From assembly GCA_012184525.1 (NCBI GenBank), contig WOFQ01000065.1:122039-186038 (forward strand): a stretch of 64,000 bases of DNA, given 5' to 3'. Of the stretch, positions 31,313-40,979 are shown piece after piece (position 1 is the first letter of the stretch; each line of letters begins with the position of its first letter). The position numbers and the translations under genes were made by a program. A model generated the notes under the pieces. The model was not told the DNA's origin and did not search any database. It saw only the letters and a program-made list of their open reading frames with translations. Source of the DNA: Xenoacremonium recifei (taxonomy: Eukaryota > Ascomycota > Sordariomycetes > Hypocreales > Nectriaceae).

Positions 31313-33136
31313 ATGAAATTTCACTTCTTGCCTTTCGCTTTCTTTGCTTCAGCCACAGCCTTCAACCACCCTGGTCTTCTTGTCACTGATGACGATATTG
31401 CTCGTGCTAAGAACAAAATTGCAGCTCAGCAGGACCCTTGGTTCAGTTCCTGGAACGATCTCATCAGTCTCGAGTTCTCTAATGCGTCGTATACCAATAA
31501 CGCCGTGAGCGTTGTTTCGAGGGATACTAACGGAGATGTTCTCTGGCATGATGCAGCCGCGGCCTTTGATCTTGCTCTACGTTGGAAGATCTCAGGGGAT
31601 GAGGAATACGCCAAGGCGTCTGCTGCGATACTCACAGCTTGGGCAGAGACGCTTGAAACACTTTTAGATGGTGGAGACCCGGGCTACCTCACTTCTGGCT
31701 TGCAAGGCTATGAGCTAGCAAATGCTGCAGAGCTGTTAAGGGACTATTCACCTTTCGTCGAAGATGGATTCGATGCCGTCAAGTCTATGATGACAAGCAT
31801 CTTCCTTCCGATGAACCTTGACTTCCTCAATCACGTCTGGAGTGCAGAACATAACGTGAAACATTTCTTCGCAAACTGGGAGCTGTGTAACCTTGCTTCG
31901 GCCATGGCAATCGGAGTTCTCACCGAGAATAAGACCACCTGGGACTTTGCCATCGACTATTTCAAGACTGGCTCCGGGAACGGCGCCATCAACAACGCCG
32001 TTACGAACATCGTCAGCGAACCAGACACCGGCAAGCCCCTCGGGCAGGGGCAAGAGTCTGGTCGTGACCAAGGCCACTCTGCCTTGGATATTCAAATGTT
32101 CGGTGTTGTAGGGCAACAAGCTTGGAATCAAGGAGAAGACTTATTCGCTTACAATGAGAGCCGGATTCTCCTTGGGTATGCTATCCTCTTTATCACATGG
32201 AATCGCCTAAATCGAAATGGAAGCTGATTTTTCCCATGTAGAACCGAGTACTTCGCGCGATACAATTTGGGATACGATGTCCCTTTCGAACCATACACCA
32301 ATGGCATTGTGAGCTACACGGCCATTAGCTCAGATTCCCGAGGCTCCATTCGGCCGACCTGGGAACTCTTATACGCACATTACGTCCAGGTCAAAGGGCT
32401 CGAAGCACCCTGGACTACGGCTTATCTGAATAACTCACTGGCATATTTCGGTGGGTATGAAGGCGGTGCAGGATCTTGGGGCGAAGGTTCCGGCCACTAT
32501 GACGGACTGGGCTGGGGTTCTTTGCTATACCACCGCGATTCCGCAGATGTGGTTGCCGTCTCGTCAAGCACCACGGCTGGCGCAGTGAGCACCAGTGCAG
32601 CTGTGAGCGCTACTGAAGCTGCGGTCACTTCTGAAGCTGCCATCACTTCTGAAGCTGCGGTCACTTCTGAAGCTGCCATCACTTCTGAAGCTGCCATCAC
32701 TTCTGAAGCTGCCATCACTTCTGAAGCTGCCATCACTTCTGAAGCTGCCATCACTTCTGAAGCTGCCATCACTTCTGAAGCTGCCATCACTTCTGAAGCT
32801 GCCATCAGTACCACAGCTGTGAGCGCTGCCGAAGCTGTGAGCACCTCTGCGGCTGTGAGCACTGCCGTTCAGGTCAGCTCCACGGCCACCACGCAGCCCA
32901 ACACCCCAATCGGACAGCCAACGACCCTTGTTACCATGACCGCACCCCTAACTGCTTCGACTTCGATGTCATCCAAGGACTCTGGAGGTTATGGAAGTTC
33001 TGTACCGCCCTCCGTTACAACTGAGATGGACTATTCTAGCTCTGGATCTTCAAGAAAGGAAACAGGAAGGCCCAAGCCGGTTCATCGGAAGGGCAAAAGC
33101 TGCGCTGCAAAACGCCCCAAAGCACAGGCAGTCTAG
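31313..33136 (+). CDS. Secreted alginate-lyase-family polysaccharide lyase with Ala/Ser/Thr repeat linker
   Basis: Exons 31313-32175 and 32242-33136 encode 585 residues. The start gives a signal peptide (MKFHFLPFAFFASATA, mature end FNHPGLLVTDDDIARAK). The catalytic domain (~residues 17-410) follows the Alginate_lyase fold family: LWHDAAAAFDLALRWKISGD, NWELCNLASAMAIGVL and ESGRDQGHSALDIQMFG, whose Asn, His and Arg positions are the usual lyase residues. The intron joins ILLG with TEYFARYNLGYDVPFEPY. After the domain comes a low-complexity linker containing 10 full copies of EAA[I/V]TS encoded by an 18-bp minisatellite. It ends with a Cys plus basic tail (KSCAAKRPKAQAV). The substrate could be alginate or another uronic-acid polymer such as glucuronan; the sequence alone does not decide. 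Confidence 0.88.
32615..32806 (+). repeat. Coding 18-bp minisatellite (EAA[I/V]TS)n
   Basis: Ten full 18-bp units plus a partial unit run in frame. Units 1 and 3 carry GCGGTC (Val), while units 2 and 4-10 carry GCCATC (Ile). Units 4-10 are identical base for base, which indicates recent expansion or homogenisation. Confidence 0.95.
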
Positions 33137-33831
33137 GTCGAGATTACACGACCGGCATCCCCAATGTATAATTCACTTCGAGTTTCGCTGGTGGTTGTGA
33201 TACTTCACGGAAAGTAACCAACTACGGGTAGAACATCAACTCTTTTGTGCCAAAAATATATTAATTCTTCCTGATAAAAAGCATAGAGATGCACAAAACT
33301 TGGTCAATATCAGCTTCTTGTTCCACTGAATAGCTATTTCAGCTCCAAGAAGAAAATGTCAGCTGATCATATTGTCAAGAAAAGCAACTTGAACAGATAC
33401 GCCATAGTGGCGTAGGAAGGCAGGGGATGCTGTAAGTCAGGTGCAAACTAGCGCCAAACTATTGAGAGGGGTCGTTCAATATTTGACCCAATGTGGCGAC
33501 AATATTGCTGTGAGATGTGCTGAATCTTTTCAGCTGTACTCACTTCGGACTTGAAGCTCCGTTATGCTACCCGGTCTAGGTATAGTACTACAGTCCAGAC
33601 TTGAGACTGAGACCACCCACACGCCTCTCTACATCTCTTGCTGAAAGGCTGATATCAACCATCAGCTATATAAGACCTGGCTTTCCCCGGACAATAACTA
33701 AGAAATCAAAAGCTTCTATAACTATATATCTCATCCGATAAGCTGCAATAGATTTGTTGTAGGCTTCCTCTAGAGAGCACTTGTTCATAGAGCGATCACT
33801 GATTGACCATCCCATTCTTTTCTCGGTCACA
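33137..33831. other. Intergenic region with promoter
   Basis: About 695 bases between two plus-strand genes. A TATA box (33667-33674) lies 158 bases upstream of the next start codon. No gene is seen. Confidence 0.55.
33667..33674 (+). promoter_or_regulatory. TATA box of the phospholipase C-like gene
   Basis: The string TATATAAG lies 158 bases upstream of the start codon at 33832, in good context for a fungal core promoter. Confidence 0.45.
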
Positions 33832-35660
33832 ATGGTTCGCCAATCCAAGCCTTTATGGCATGAGATGAGATTCAACTGCATCAATGACTCGACCTTGAGC
33901 TTTGAGCCTTGCGAGAGGTTCCCTCCTGTTTTGAAGGCATGTCGCCCTAATCAGAAGATTGACGCCCTGGATTGTTACAGTGCCCAGGAAGACATTTTCA
34001 GGATCAAGTGCACCGGACTGCAAGCCGATGACTCGGATCATTCGGCCTTCCTAACTTACCTAGCTCGTGAAACGGGGAAGAAGCTGGTTGTTTGGCTTTG
34101 GATGAAGCCCGCTCGAAACGCGGCAGAGATCAGGGTATGAAAGCCTCCTATTTAGTTATCGACACTATCCTAACGCTGGTTAGTTTGCTGTGGTCGATGA
34201 GAACAAGGTTTTTGATCTTGAGTTGCTGGAAAAGATATCTGAGGATGCTATCACGTTCGAGGAAATCGGCCTTCATCGCGAGTTCTACTGGGGCTTTAAG
34301 AACAAGGGAGAGCATCGTGAAGTTGGCGTAAGCACTCATGCAAGCTTGATGATCCCAAAATTGCCCTAACAATAACCAAGATTATTGCCGATTTTGGAAG
34401 GTCGGACCTCGGGTCCCAGGAAAGCCTCTCCGAATTCTGGAAGGACAACTGTCCCTCAGCCTGGATTCATTTTCGAGATCCTGCGGTTCAGCAGGAAAGG
34501 GTGCGGAGTCAAGAAGCGGATGCGGCTTTGCCCGAAGACGAGCGCCCTATGCCGTATAAGATCTCCGCTAGCTGGGGCCAGGTGCAAGGACACCCAGTCC
34601 ATGAGAGTATGACACTTGCTGCTCTCATCAAAGCCGGCTGCATACCCTATGGCACGACTTATGGAGACGTGGTTGGGAGCATGCCTTGGGTCAATAAGCC
34701 GGACGTATTTGAATTCTTCAGAGGCGTCATCTGGAATGACGATCCTGCCTGCCGTCTCTTCAACAACAGCCTTACCAACAACGGCAACTACGCCATAGGT
34801 CTCGATTGGTATGGAGACTACTTGGTCAAGTGGAAGTTGATGTCTGATAACATTATCTACCGCTCACATTTCGGTGACCTTCAGTTCCTACACGCTATGG
34901 GGACTCAACGGGGAGAGAAGCCCGAAAAGACTAGAGAAAAGATCCTGCTCTGGCTAGAGGTCATGTACAAGCTCGCTGCTGCAGATGGTGTCTCGCAGGA
35001 CGACCCTATTGACAAGCACCTTGCACAGGAGCTGTTCAATAACAAGACGACACCAAAGGGATCCGATAGCCTGAGGGATCTGCTGATGGGTACCACGCCA
35101 TCATACTCAAAGCCCATCATCATGCATCGAGCACTGGGTAGTTGCTTTCATGTCATCCAAGACTCATACGCGTTGGGGCATTGCCAGCGACACTTGGAGA
35201 ATTCTGGGGATCAAATTGATGTGATCCTTCAAAAGTCCTTGCTAGGAAAAATCAAGGATTGGTGGCCGTGGGGAGAAAAACAACCAGGTTCGTTGATGGC
35301 GCTATGCGAAGAACGCTACTAACACGATCGATAGCCATCGTGATCAAGGGCTTCCCGAGAGGCAGACCAGGGCGGTTCTCTTACATCCAGAATTTCCACT
35401 GTTATGAGGGCCAGTCTGAAGAGCATCATGGCCACTACGATGACATTCCTAACGGGGAGGAGCTGAATCCCTCTGATCCCAGCAGCTTTGATTGTCTCGT
35501 TGGCGCTGCGGATGCTATCGACAAATGCGCCCAGCTGGCAGACTTCTGGAAGAACAGGACTAGGTGGAACGATGGCGTTCGACAGTTTCTTGAACGTGTT
35601 TTCGAGATCCAGGGTGCGAGTGACAGCGACACTAATGTTGATGAGCATTTGAAGAGGTGA
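33832..35660 (+). CDS. Putative zinc-dependent phospholipase C / P1-nuclease-fold protein
   Basis: Exons 33832-34134, 34184-34327, 34381-35287, 35335-35660 encode 559 residues, and all junctions keep frame. The first ~175 residues are a separate, unrecognised region. From ~residue 190 a His-rich helical pattern appears: HPVHESMTLAALIKAG, FEFFRGVIWNDDP, HFGDLQFLHAMGTQRGE and RALGSCFHVIQDSYALGHCQR. These match the arrangement of metal-binding His/Asp in zinc-dependent phospholipase C and S1/P1 nucleases (H..T..A, GD..flHam, lGr.lH.iQD...pgH..R). A late FHCYEGQSEEHHGHYDD may add ligands. There is no obvious signal peptide, so it may act inside the cell. Family assignment is by motif pattern only. 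It is tail-to-tail with a broken HET gene. Confidence 0.6.
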
Positions 35661-35802
35661 GGGGAATGGTATTGTCCCTCCTCCTGGTCCATTCCAGATG
35701 CCGTGCCATATGCATCGTTTAGGAATTTCTCCCTGGCACTCTCATCCCTCAAACAAGCCAGTACATATCATCTTGTCTTAAACCTTCTCATGCCTTCGCA
35801 GC

Positions 35803-37590
35803 TCATTCCTTTCCACGCTTGACCTTTGAACAAACTCGGCGTATAAGCGCTGCCCAGAAGTTCGAAGCATAACCTGCGGTGCTTTGTGGCCCAACCTCGC
35901 TTACTGCTTCCCCTTCGACATTATTATTTGGCTTGCAAGGCCTTAAAACCCAGAGTGTGCGCGCCCCGTATACCGCGCACAAAAGATCATTCTCCTCCAA
36001 ATTCGCCGGTCCAATGCCGAGTCTCGAACCCTCTGTGCGGAAGAATTTGTGGCCTGTGCATCTTCGGATAGTGGGTGAAGAAGTCTCAACGCCAGGGGGG
36101 TATAGGAGGTATTTGAGCACCCCTTCCAGGCGCTTTAGTCGTTGTTGCGGCTCAGATAGCGGCGTGCCATATCGTTCGGTTGTAGGTGGACTAGGCAGGG
36201 CAAACTTTTCAGGGTATACGTCGTATGGGACGAAGGTTGTACTGTCGATTATTTTCATGCATTCGTTAAGCCACGAGTAGCTGTCGAGGCTTCCTATGTT
36301 CCAGGCAGCAGACGGTGTAGCGCCACGGATGATATCAACCTGAAGACCGCAGAGCTCCAAAGTATCATCCTCGTTAAGTTGCATAAAGGGTCGGAGGGGT
36401 CGGTATTCACCACCTGGAAATCCAGCCCGAGACTCCTCCATTTTTGACAGAGGTATTTCGCCTCTATCAGTATGCCAATCGGGACACCAAGATGGCAAAA
36501 GTGGGTTGCGGATAGTCCGTAAATTGGCTTCGATCATATCCATCGCGACATCTCTATCGTGCTTGATATGAAACTTGACGATACTCAAAAACGTTTTACG
36601 ATAGCTGGATATTGCGAGATCGCTGTAGTCGACTAGATTCGCATCCCGCATCTTTTTCTGATACCGCTTGTTCAACAAGCCAATAAGTGCCCATACTCTA
36701 TCCACGGGCAATGAATAGCCGCGATCCGCACTTAATAAAAGAAGCATAGGTAGCGTAATCATGCTTCTTTTGTCTTTGACTATCCTTCGGAGAAAGTTGA
36801 CATGGTTCATAAATGTTCGGGCGTCTTTGAACGGAGTCTCGGGGCTTGGTTCAGCGCTGACCATCGTTGGTAGCTCTGCCGCAGCTGCTGCTTGGTGCAA
36901 AGCAAATAATGCATCCCAAGAGATCGATTTACTTCCACATAAGAGGACAGAATTCTTCGATATAACAACTTCCTGTAGTGTCCAGAGTCGGTAGAACCAT
37001 CGCCGCATCTAGAGAGCCTTCACTGCCTCCCATTCTGGTGCACCAAGCAAAGGAAGATCGTTTCTCTCCAGCGCCTGCTCGACTGTCAGAGACTTTCGAT
37101 CCTTCACGGCCAGTAACTTCTTCGTCAGGGGTTACACGTTTGACAAAGCAAGATCGCTATTAGGAGTTCCTTCACCTAACCAGATAAGTATACGGGAAGC
37201 ATTCTCATAGATCTCACTCATGTGCGGGATATGCATGTCTTTCTCTTTGCTATCACCCTGGTTCAAGCAGATAGCATCAAACCATAATGGCCTGGTTCTG
37301 GGTTCAGGCCTATGGTCATAAATTGAAGGCAAAGCTCTGAAAAGGCTGGTCCAAATCGTCAATGGTGCACCGTTGCACATAACCGAGGTTGTCGCCTTAT
37401 CTTCACCCCAGGTATAACTGATCGCGTCATATTCCGGTGCAGACGATCGCGGGTAGGTATAAAGCTCAAGAGACACAGTCGATCCATCATGCGCCTTCAG
37501 TACTAGCAAGCGAACGTCCTTTTCATTAAGGCGCTCGTAAAGAAAACTTATGATGTCGTACTGCAAGAAGGGGGTAGTCCAAAGATACAT
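35803..37590 (-). pseudogene. HET-domain (heterokaryon incompatibility) gene with two in-frame stops
   Basis: The frame is continuous for 595 codons from ATG 37590 to a final stop at 35803, except for TAA at 37134-37132 and TAG at 37011-37009. The first part has the HET signature EYDAISYTWGED and RPLWFDAICLNQGD, then EIYENASRILIWLGEG. The part between the stops still reads as family sequence (NDLPLLGAPEWEAVKAL). After the second stop come MRRWFYRLWTLQEVVISK and a long C-terminal region. HET proteins trigger cell death when incompatible hyphae fuse. Both stops can derive from Gln codons by C to T in a CpA context. Alternatively the stops sit at the borders of a possible 129-base GTG...TAG intron (37137-37009) that would restore frame but delete conserved residues. 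Most likely it is an inactivated gene. Confidence 0.8.
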
Positions 37591-37620
37591 TGTAGTTTTT
37601 CCTCACCTTTGTTTGTTATT
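37561..37620. repeat. Local duplication, copy 1 (overlaps the HET start)
   Basis: The stretch GGTAGTCC..ATTGTAGTTTTTC is repeated imperfectly at 37710-37775 (GGTAGTCT..ATTGAAGTTTTTC), with roughly three quarters of positions matching by eye. The copies flank the SINE-like element at 37621-37700. Copy 1 covers the HET start codon. Confidence 0.55.
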
Positions 37621-37700
37621 TGTCTTATTAATTAGCGTCCTGTAGGAGTCAAACCTGCCTATTCCCTAAGGGACAAGAGGATGTGCTTAGCTGGCTAAAG
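37621..37700 (-). repeat. SINE-like dispersed repeat, copy A
   Basis: On the minus strand this carries TAGCCAGCTAAG (resembling a pol III A box), then about 40 bases on GGTTTGACTCC (B box with one change), then AGGACGCTAATTA and a tail rich in ACAAA/AACAAACAAA. The core 37628-37685 recurs at 63942-64000 with about seven substitutions, mostly C/T or G/A transitions. Head, B box and A-rich tail are the layout of a tRNA-derived SINE. Confidence 0.5.
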
Positions 37701-37709
37701 GTAGTTATC

Positions 37710-37775
37710 GCAGAGGAAGAGGGTAGTCTAGAGGTATATTGAAGTTTTTCGCCCCTATTTCTTATAACTGAGGTC
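37710..37775. repeat. Local duplication, copy 2
   Basis: This is an imperfect second copy of 37561-37620, in direct orientation on the far side of the SINE-like element. It lacks an ATG at the position of the HET start. Confidence 0.5.
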
Positions 37776-40332
37776 TAGAGCAGGTCCTGTAATATACTAG
37801 GGGTAAGTTATAGCTGCAGTACGAAAAGTGACCTGGAGAGTCAACGGAAACAATTACACTACATTTTACATACCAATAGGTTCTGCTTATTCTGCGATGT
37901 CCTCTCAAGAGGGCATTGAGGCTGTCAATTCATATGATGACGAAAGCTTCATATCACGTGCCCACAGTCAGCCGGAAAGGCCAGCTGACAACACCTGCAG
38001 ACCGACTTTTCCGCCGCAACAAGCTCGTGGTGATGCCTTCGACCCTTTCAACATTCCAAGACGCGATTTTCAAATACAAGCCCTACCCCAGAGCCCAGTC
38101 GACCTATTCCAGTATCTAGTGATTTGCTTCGAATATAATTCTTCTGATTATGTCTTACTGCTGATGCATAAGTTCAGAGCAAACCTACGTTAAGAGTATT
38201 CTGCGTACCTAGAACACGAAACACCCTCAGAGCATCGAGCCCACGAGCTTCATCACTCTCTTGGCACCCCGGCTTTGAGCCATGCATTCTTTCGGTTCGT
38301 CGCGAACGATCGCCCTGAGCCCTCAAACACTAAGCTGTTGACGATATCCTGGAGCCGTATCGTCTCCCGGACCTGGCTCCGCTAGCCCCTCATGAGTTTG
38401 TCGAGCCAACCCTCGGCTTCCTGCACCGCCGCCTGCGCCGCTCGCTGGAAGCTGCCCACCGTGATCTCATCGCCCAGATAGCTGAGCGTCTTTTGCTGTC
38501 GCTTTCCCACATCACCCGTGCCTGCTCATCTTCCTGATCGCGTTACCCGACGTATGTCTTGAGGCTGGTGATAGGCAAGCTTCCTACGGACTTGGTCCGC
38601 CAAAGATCTGCAAGCAGGTGGAATTTCGGTGACAGCTCCTTTACTACATAATTGACCGACTCAGTGACGACGGGAGCCCCTTTGAGAGGCACAGATAGAT
38701 GCTTACTGGGCTAAAAATGCCTCGGGTGGCAGAGCACATGGCTGGATTGGTATCCAGCGCAGGTGGACAGAATTAGGCAGCAGCTATCCAGACATCTCAG
38801 GTTATGTTGGATGAGAAATGACACAAATTCCTAATTTAATCTGGCCGCTGTCCCAGTCTGCATTCGCTTCCACGTCTCCTGCGACAGTTGGCCATTTGCA
38901 TGGGGTGAGGTATGTACTGTATAAGACGCTGAGTGACCCGAATACCACATGGTGAGACAACTCGGCAGCAACTTGAAGTATACCTGCTCAACTATGACGT
39001 ATGACAAACTCGATCTGCTGTTGCATATCCTGATTATTACGACATGATAACGCAAGATTGCGGACACCACGTCTATGTAGGCGGAGCTCCATAGATGAGC
39101 ATCAATCGGGAGGCGCCGTTAGTTGGGTTGTGTTGAACTTCACCCCAGACCAACAGGCACGGCGCGACACCACCGGGATTCACGGCCCCGGACGCAAAAT
39201 ATGTGTGCTTTTTGCTGCTGTTGGTCGTCGTCTCGTTTCGGAAACGGAAGGTGGCTGGCCTCTATCTTGAGAAGACTTCCCTGAATCTGCCGCTTTGCAG
39301 GGGGTTATCATGCACAAACAAATGATGCGATAGTTCTCTTTATCATTGGCCATACGCGTCATGAAAGTCTGCATTATGGCACGTACACTGAAGATCTAAG
39401 TCGGTTCCGCAGCTATCTCCCTACTTTAGAGTGTTTATAACATGATATCACAACGGCACGCTCGAAGCGATATCTACCTGGCTATTAATACTTATCCCGG
39501 GTAGACTCGGGATAGAGGCTGTTTATTTAATTTAGCATCTTTCAGCAAACCACATTTGTGCTCTCCATTATTTCGTATCACTACCACTGCCTTATCTTAT
39601 TCACCCTGGTAGTTTTCGATAGTGGCGACGCTGCTGTTTGGGGAATTTATGGTTCTACCGATGAAGCTAAAAAGCGTGATTTTTGTATTAAGGTGACTTG
39701 AGCCAACAAACTGGAGGTCTTTTGTACTCAAAATGACAAGCGCCAACAACAGAACTTTTGCAGCAGCGTGACTAGAGCCAACAGCTGGGCTGTGGCATTG
39801 AGTGATGACTATTTGTGGACTTTCATATCGTATCGTATTCATTAGACATAATTGGCTGGAGACTTGTGTGGATTTGACGCTAAACGCGACGCAGGGTAAA
39901 CTTTCCCCGCTCTGGATACTGTCATAGGCTTTGGACAACGACTCTTCCTTTTCAGCCCAACACGTCTTCCCAGAGCAAACCCAGACGGATAAAAGCCCAG
40001 AGAAGGGAGGTATATAAAGAGCTTTCTCTCTTGCCTTAAAATGAGTTCACACCAGTGGAGAAGAGACCTTTTTCTCAAGTACGACGTCGACTGTGAAGCG
40101 GACGTGCCCTTTCCTATCAAGTATTTCATCAACGCGGCTGGTCCATGGCAGAAGGATATCATCATTGAAATCCCGAACAAACTGGAGCGCCTGGACTTTC
40201 GCCTCGCTATCCGCGATTTCTTCCTCGCAGCGCGCGGCGGGGATCCGATATACAACGACGAACGCCTTTCTGTTCGATTACGCGGCACCACAAACTCTGA
40301 GCAAGATCAAGGCGGTGGCTCCCAAGAACAAG
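37776..40332. other. Gene-poor stretch with coding relics
   Basis: No intact gene is supported over about 2.5 kb. A GC-rich island at ~38200-38530 still reads as protein (LPDLAPLAPHEFVEPTLGF, RRSLEAAHRDLIAQIAERLL) but is closed by stops on both sides and matches no family I recognise. A frame at 37828-38193 is similar in nature. A short frame at 40041-40349 precedes the secreted-protein gene and may be part of its leader. Confidence 0.45.
40011..40018 (+). promoter_or_regulatory. TATA box upstream of the small secreted protein
   Basis: TATATAAA lies 322 bases upstream of the start at 40333. It is only 30 bases upstream of the ATG at 40041, which makes that ATG an unlikely translation start and suggests a ~290-base leader. 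Confidence 0.4.
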
Positions 40333-40668
40333 ATGGTAGCACTGTCTAAGCTAGTATTCCAAGGCATGTTCCTTGTTGGAGCAGTGATGGCAGACTGGTC
40401 CTGGCAGATATGGCAAGAATCTGGCTGCCATGATGGTGGAAAATCAACGAAGGAACTTCACGGCATTACTAATACTCCCTGCCACAAAAATACCTTCCCC
40501 CATAAGAGCTTCAAGATGACTACACTTAACGACTGCGTCCTTTATTTCTTCTCATCTGAGGCAAATTGTGAAAGCAATGACTTTGAGAACCTTTATGATC
40601 GTGGCGAAATTTACGAGTGTATTAGCCCTGATTATAACTGGGATTGGTGGAAGATAGAGGATTGCTAG
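40333..40668 (+). CDS. Small secreted six-cysteine protein (effector-like)
   Basis: This intronless gene encodes 111 residues. The start at 40333 was chosen because it opens a signal peptide (MVALSKLVFQGMFLVGAVMA) followed by a mature protein starting DWSWQIWQESGC. The ~91-residue mature part has exactly six Cys (ESGC, NTPC, LNDC, EANC, IYEC, IEDC), which allows three disulfides, and is rich in Trp and acidic residues. The spacing with KSFKMTTLNDCVLYFFSSEANC resembles many uncharacterised fungal small secreted proteins. It sits in the repeat- and relic-rich part of the window, a common place for effector genes. I do not recognise a named family. It could also be a self-defence or developmental secreted protein. 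Confidence 0.7.
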   Translation: MVALSKLVFQGMFLVGAVMADWSWQIWQESGCHDGGKSTKELHGITNTPCHKNTFPHKSFKMTTLNDCVLYFFSSEANCESNDFENLYDRGEIYECISPDYNWDWWKIEDC

Positions 40669-40979
40669 TATATATGAAAGATTAAGGTCAGATTCTAGCT
40701 GGTTGTCCGTTAACGGAAGAGTACTGCATGACCAAAGAACTTAAGCAATCTCACTTCTGTTGCCCGCGATTCGTCAATGTTGTCTGCCTGATGTCATCCA
40801 ACATCATCCTCGTTTCTTCGACGATGTAGAGAGCAAGGCTTACAGCGACAGCGAGAAACATACAGGGGAAGTGTTTTTAGCAGAACGGTTATGCAATACT
40901 ACCTCCCACGGGAATACTTGCAACCGATTTGGCACGACGTCAATCAAGCACTAAACAACCCAAGCTTGCGATATTTTGA
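40669..40979. other. Intergenic region
   Basis: About 310 bases downstream of the secreted-protein gene. No gene or repeat is recognised. Confidence 0.5.

Noticed and set aside
32497..32862. Minus-strand frame of repeated ASEVMA units
   Set aside because: It is the antisense of the 18-bp minisatellite in the lyase gene.
40041..40349. 102-codon frame before the small secreted protein
   Set aside because: Its ATG is only about 30 bases after a TATA box, and the frame overlaps the start of the better supported secreted-protein ORF. No family is recognised. It could be an upstream ORF but I did not call it a gene.
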